Made by a program: the position numbers and the translations under genes. Of a DNA stretch of 16,145 nt, positions 13,712-16,145 are shown piece after piece. The stretch's first letter is position 1. Each line of letters starts with the position of its first letter. Source of the DNA: Rhodobacterales bacterium (GTDB lineage: Bacteria; Pseudomonadota; Alphaproteobacteria; Rhodobacterales; Rhodobacteraceae); assembly GCA_013298485.1 (NCBI GenBank), contig JAAFHS010000011.1, positions 1 to 16,145 on the forward strand, given 5' to 3'. Below the pieces are notes generated by a model. The model was given only the letters and a program-made list of their open reading frames with translations. It was not told the DNA's origin and searched no databases.

Positions 13712-13745
13712 CCCGAAAATTGACGGCTGTCAATTTTCGGGTTTT
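13712..13745 (+). terminator. Perfect 13-bp hairpin and T-run after tpa
   Basis: Bases 13712-13724 (cccgaaaattgac) pair perfectly with 13729-13741 around loop ggct, followed by TTTT (13742-13745). This has the form of a rho-independent terminator for tpa. The inner 22 bp is also the palindromic end of the dispersed 92-bp element, so it may be both a terminator and a protein-binding palindrome. Confidence 0.65.
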
Positions 13746-13807
13746 CCTAATTATATCAATGAGCTAAGATATTTTTTCGGGGTCATTTTAAGCTTTTGTT
13801 AAGGTTT
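13716..13807 (-). repeat. 92-bp AT-rich dispersed element, copy B (inverted)
   Basis: Read on the minus strand, this copy aligns base for base, without gaps, to 817-908. Its inner 22 bp (13716-13737) is the exact reverse complement of the palindrome at 887-908, including the asymmetric 4-nt centre. The distance from palindrome to the AAACCTTAAC end is 70 bp in both copies. It retains the TTAA-N7-TTAA box (13788-13802) but not the DnaA box. It occupies most of the tpa-tauR gap, so it probably also lies in the tauR promoter region. Confidence 0.75.
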
Positions 13808-13815
13808 CGGGGTCA
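13775..13815 (+). repeat. 11-bp direct repeats upstream of tauR
   Basis: TTTCGGGGTCA occurs at 13775-13785 and again at 13805-13815, exactly 30 bp apart, on either side of the TTAA-N7-TTAA box. A shorter TTTCGGG lies at 13735-13741. The spacing is close to three helical turns. The sequence differs from the CTGG-type repeats assigned to TauR, so another regulator or chance duplication is possible. Confidence 0.45.
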
Positions 13816-13820
13816 CGGGA

Positions 13821-13843
13821 CGGGTGGGCAAATTGCCCATCCG
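13821..13843. promoter_or_regulatory. Operator-like palindrome upstream of tauR
   Basis: The core tgggcaa-a-ttgccca (13825-13839) is perfectly symmetric around 13832. It extends to 11-bp arms (13821-13831 and 13833-13843) with a single G/T mismatch. A one-base centre is too small for an RNA loop, so a DNA operator is more plausible than a hairpin. It lies 75 bp before the tauR start. The binding protein is unknown. Confidence 0.4.
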
Positions 13844-13918
13844 ACGCGGCCCGGCGCTTGACCCCGACCTGCGCAGGGTATCAGTTAGGGCCAGTGCCCT
13901 TGCCCCGTTAGGTCCAGA

Positions 13919-15385
13919 ATGGCGATCCCCGTCGAAAGCTTTTTCCTGCCGCCCGCCGCCAATGGCACGTTGCAGCAGCGCATCCGGCAACTGGTCGCCG
14001 AAGGGATCGTATCGGGGCGGTTCCGGGCGGGCGAAAAGCTGCCTTCGTCACGCGGCCTTGCCGATCATCTGGGCATCAGCCGGATCACGGTGACGCTGGC
14101 CTACACGGATCTTGTGTCATCCGACTATCTGGCCGCGCGCGGCCGGTCCGGATACTTCGTCTCCGACACCGCCCCGGTGCAGCCCGATCTGCGGGGCCGT
14201 GTGCCGCGCAGCCCGCCCTCGGTTGATTTCGCGGCGATCACGGGCGCGCGGTTCAGCACGTCCATCCGGCTGGAAAAACCCGATGACTGGGCGCGGTTCC
14301 CCTATCCCTTTATCTACGGGCAGGCGGACAGCACCTTGTTTGATCACCACAACTGGCGGCAATGCGCCCTGCGGGCGCTGGGCAAACGGGATTTCGAGGC
14401 GCTGACGCAGGATTACTATGAACGCGATGATCCGCTGCTGATCGAATACATCCTGCGGGGCATCCTGCCGCGCCGGGGTATCGATGCGCGCCCCGAAGAG
14501 GTGCTGCTGACGATGGGCGCGCAGAATGCGCTGTGGCTGGCGGCCGAGGTGCTGCTGACGCCGGGGCGGCGGGTGGCGATGGAAAACCCAGGGTATCCGC
14601 CCCTGCGCGCGATGCTGATGCAGACCGGGGCCGAGGTGATGTCGGTTGATGTGGATGATGGCGGACTTCCGCCCGAGGCACTGCCCAGCGGGGTGGATGT
14701 GGTCTTCACCACGGCGAGCCACCATTGCCCGACCAATGCGACCATGCCGCTGGAGCGGCGGATGCGGCTGCTGGCCGAGGCGCGGGCCAGGAATTTCCTG
14801 ATCGTGGAAGACGATTACGAATTCGAGATGAGCTTTCTGCGCCCCGTGGCCCCGTCTCTGAAATCGCTGGATGGCGAGGGGCGGGTGATCCATGTGGGGT
14901 CATTCTCCAAATCGCTGTTTCCGGGGCTGCGGTTGGGCTACATGGTGGCCCCCGAAGGTTTCATCCGCGAGGCGCGGGCACTGCGTGCGCAGGTTCTGCG
15001 CCATCCGCCGGGGCATATTCAGCGCACGGCAGCCTATTTCCTGTCGCTTGGGCATTATGACGCGCTGATCAACCGGATGAAACAGGCGTTCAAGCGGCGG
15101 CGCATCGTGATGGATGACGCGATCCGTGCGCATGGCCTGACGGTCGCGGGGCAGGGCGGGTTTGGCGGATCATCCTTCTGGATGCGCGCGCCGGAGGGGG
15201 TGGATACCCATGCGCTGGCCCTGCGTTTGCAGGCGGCCGGGGTGCTGATTGAGCCGGGGCAGGCGTTTTTCGACCCCGCACGGGTGCGGCATGATTATTA
15301 CCGCCTGGCCTATTCCAGCATCGCGGCACCGCGCATTCCCGAAGGTGTCGCCCTGATTGCCAAGGCACTTGCAGGCTGGACTTAG
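13919..15385 (+). CDS. tauR: MocR-family (GntR/aminotransferase) activator TauR
   Basis: This 488-residue regulator has a GntR winged helix (about 15-83: 'LQQRIRQLVAEGIVSGRFR', 'LPSSRGLADHLGISRITV', 'GRSGYFVSD') fused to an aminotransferase class I-like domain (about 125-485). The PLP-binding lysine is K331 in 'GSFSKSLFPGLRLGY', with 'VEDDYEFE' (D298/Y300) and 'PTNATM' (N273) as other cofactor contacts. In Rhodobacter capsulatus TauR activates tpa in the presence of taurine. The gene order tpa-tauR-xsc is the same here, which supports the name. The start at 13919 begins the family N-terminus, and only a weak AGG lies upstream. The stop codon is immediately next to the last bases of a CTGGACTTAG site. 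Confidence 0.93.
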   Translation: MAIPVESFFLPPAANGTLQQRIRQLVAEGIVSGRFRAGEKLPSSRGLADHLGISRITVTLAYTDLVSSDYLAARGRSGYFVSDTAPVQPDLRGRVPRSPPSVDFAAITGARFSTSIRLEKPDDWARFPYPFIYGQADSTLFDHHNWRQCALRALGKRDFEALTQDYYERDDPLLIEYILRGILPRRGIDARPEEVLLTMGAQNALWLAAEVLLTPGRRVAMENPGYPPLRAMLMQTGAEVMSVDVDDGGLPPEALPSGVDVVFTTASHHCPTNATMPLERRMRLLAEARARNFLIVEDDYEFEMSFLRPVAPSLKSLDGEGRVIHVGSFSKSLFPGLRLGYMVAPEGFIREARALRAQVLRHPPGHIQRTAAYFLSLGHYDALINRMKQAFKRRRIVMDDAIRAHGLTVAGQGGFGGSSFWMRAPEGVDTHALALRLQAAGVLIEPGQAFFDPARVRHDYYRLAYSSIAAPRIPEGVALIAKALAGWT

Positions 15386-15408
15386 TGGGGTCATCCGTCT
15401 GGCCCTAA
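15376..15408 (+). promoter_or_regulatory. TauR-type direct repeat upstream of xsc
   Basis: CTGGACTTAG (15376-15385) and CTGGCCCTAA (15399-15408) are direct repeats starting 23 bp apart, the same spacing as in the tpa promoter region, and the second half-site is identical to that one. The first half-site overlaps the end of tauR. An A/T-rich 'taaat' at 15430 is a possible -10 region. This suggests that xsc has its own taurine-activated promoter and need not depend on read-through from tpa. Confidence 0.7.
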
Positions 15409-15460
15409 GCATCAAAGGTGGCGGCCCGCTAAATGGGCCGAACGGAAAAGGAGCCATCCC

Positions 15461-16145
15461 ATGCGCATGACCACGGAAGAAGCCTTTGTGAAGGTGCTGC
15501 AGCGCCACGGGATCGAACATGCCTTCGGAATCATCGGATCGGCGTTCATGCCGATTTCGGATCTGTTTCCGAAGGCAGGGATCACCTTCTGGGACTGCGC
15601 GCATGAAGGATCGGGCGGGATGATGGCGGACGGCTATACCCGTGCGACGGGGCGCATGTGCATGATGATTGCGCAGAACGGGCCGGGGATCACCAATTTC
15701 GTGACAGCGGTGAAGACGGCCTATTGGAACCACACGCCCCTGTTGCTGGTGACGCCCCAGGCGGCGAACAAGACCATCGGGATGGGCGGGTTCCAGGAAG
15801 TGGAACAGATGGCGCTGTTTGCCGATATGGTGGCCTATCAGGAGGAGGTGCGTGATCCGTCCCGCGTGGCGGAGGTGCTGAACCGCTGCATTCTGAATGC
15901 GAAACGGATGTCAGCGCCCGTGCAGATCAACATGCCGCGCGACTACTGGACACAGGTGATTGATATCGACCTGCCGGCGGTGGTGGAGTTTGAGCGGCCT
16001 GCGGGCGGGGTGGAGGCGATCCAGGCGGCTGCGGACCTGCTGAGCCAGGCGAAATTCCCGGTGATTTTGAACGGTGCAGGCGTGGTGCTGAGCGGCGCGA
16101 TCCCGGCATCAATGCGGCTGGCGGAGCGGCTGGATGCACCGGTCT
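15461..16145 (+). CDS. xsc: Sulfoacetaldehyde acetyltransferase Xsc (5' part, cut by window end)
   Basis: The first 228 codons of a thiamine-diphosphate enzyme that cleaves sulfoacetaldehyde with phosphate to acetyl phosphate and sulfite. The N-terminus 'TTEEAFVKVLQRHGIEHAFG' and 'IIGSAFMPISDLFPKAGITF' is typical of Xsc. The catalytic glutamate of the ThDP pyrimidine domain is E49 in 'DCAHEGSGGMMADGYTRATG'. The central domain begins near 190. The cofactor pyrophosphate-binding domain lies beyond the window. AAGGAG lies at about 15448-15453, 7 nt before the ATG. The gap from tauR is 75 bp and holds a TauR-type repeat and a small hairpin (15422-15427/15435-15440). Confidence 0.96.
   Translation, partial: MRMTTEEAFVKVLQRHGIEHAFGIIGSAFMPISDLFPKAGITFWDCAHEGSGGMMADGYTRATGRMCMMIAQNGPGITNFVTAVKTAYWNHTPLLLVTPQAANKTIGMGGFQEVEQMALFADMVAYQEEVRDPSRVAEVLNRCILNAKRMSAPVQINMPRDYWTQVIDIDLPAVVEFERPAGGVEAIQAAADLLSQAKFPVILNGAGVVLSGAIPASMRLAERLDAPV

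Noticed and set aside
817..13807. A composite transposon bounded by the inverted 92-bp elements
   Set aside because: There is no transposase or integrase between them, no target duplication at the ends, and the two copies are only about 76% identical.

Overview
The window is high-GC DNA of alphaproteobacterial character. It most likely comes from the Rhodobacteraceae (roseobacter or Rhodobacter type), judged from the tpa-tauR-xsc gene order, a TauR-type MocR regulator, and a 3' flanking sequence of a kind common in that family. No rRNA, tRNA, CRISPR array, transposase or broken gene was found.

Left part (1-5189). The first 350 bases hold no gene but are unusually rich in perfect inverted repeats: an 18-bp outer stem (41-58/161-178) enclosing several hairpins, then two further hairpins and a T-run terminator. 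A MarR/HpaR-type regulator gene follows at 354. Next come an enolase-superfamily (MR/MLE, glucarate dehydratase-like) gene and an NTF2-like/flavin monooxygenase fusion gene in the same direction. The latter ends at a strong hairpin that faces a convergent, Tat-exported metallo-beta-lactamase-fold hydrolase of the methyl parathion hydrolase type. Substrates of these enzymes cannot be read from the sequence.

Middle part (5309-8844, minus strand). A homodimeric AceE-like thiamine-diphosphate enzyme lies downstream of a zinc-free quinone oxidoreductase. A perfect hairpin and a family-typical 3' element separate the two.

Right part (8944-16145). This is a complete taurine uptake and dissimilation island. 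tauA-tauB-tauC (minus strand) encode the ABC importer. Divergent from them, tpa, tauR and xsc encode taurine-pyruvate aminotransferase, its MocR activator and sulfoacetaldehyde acetyltransferase (cut off by the window end). Taurine is imported, transaminated to sulfoacetaldehyde, and cleaved with phosphate to acetyl phosphate and sulfite. Two pairs of CTGG-type direct repeats, both with 23-bp start-to-start spacing, lie in the tauA/tpa intergenic region and just before xsc; they are very probably TauR sites.

The least expected signal is a 92-bp AT-rich element present twice in opposite orientation (817-908 and 13716-13807). It aligns without gaps at about 76% identity, ends in an identical 22-bp palindrome, and in both copies has a TTAA-N7-TTAA (CtrA-like) box at the other end.
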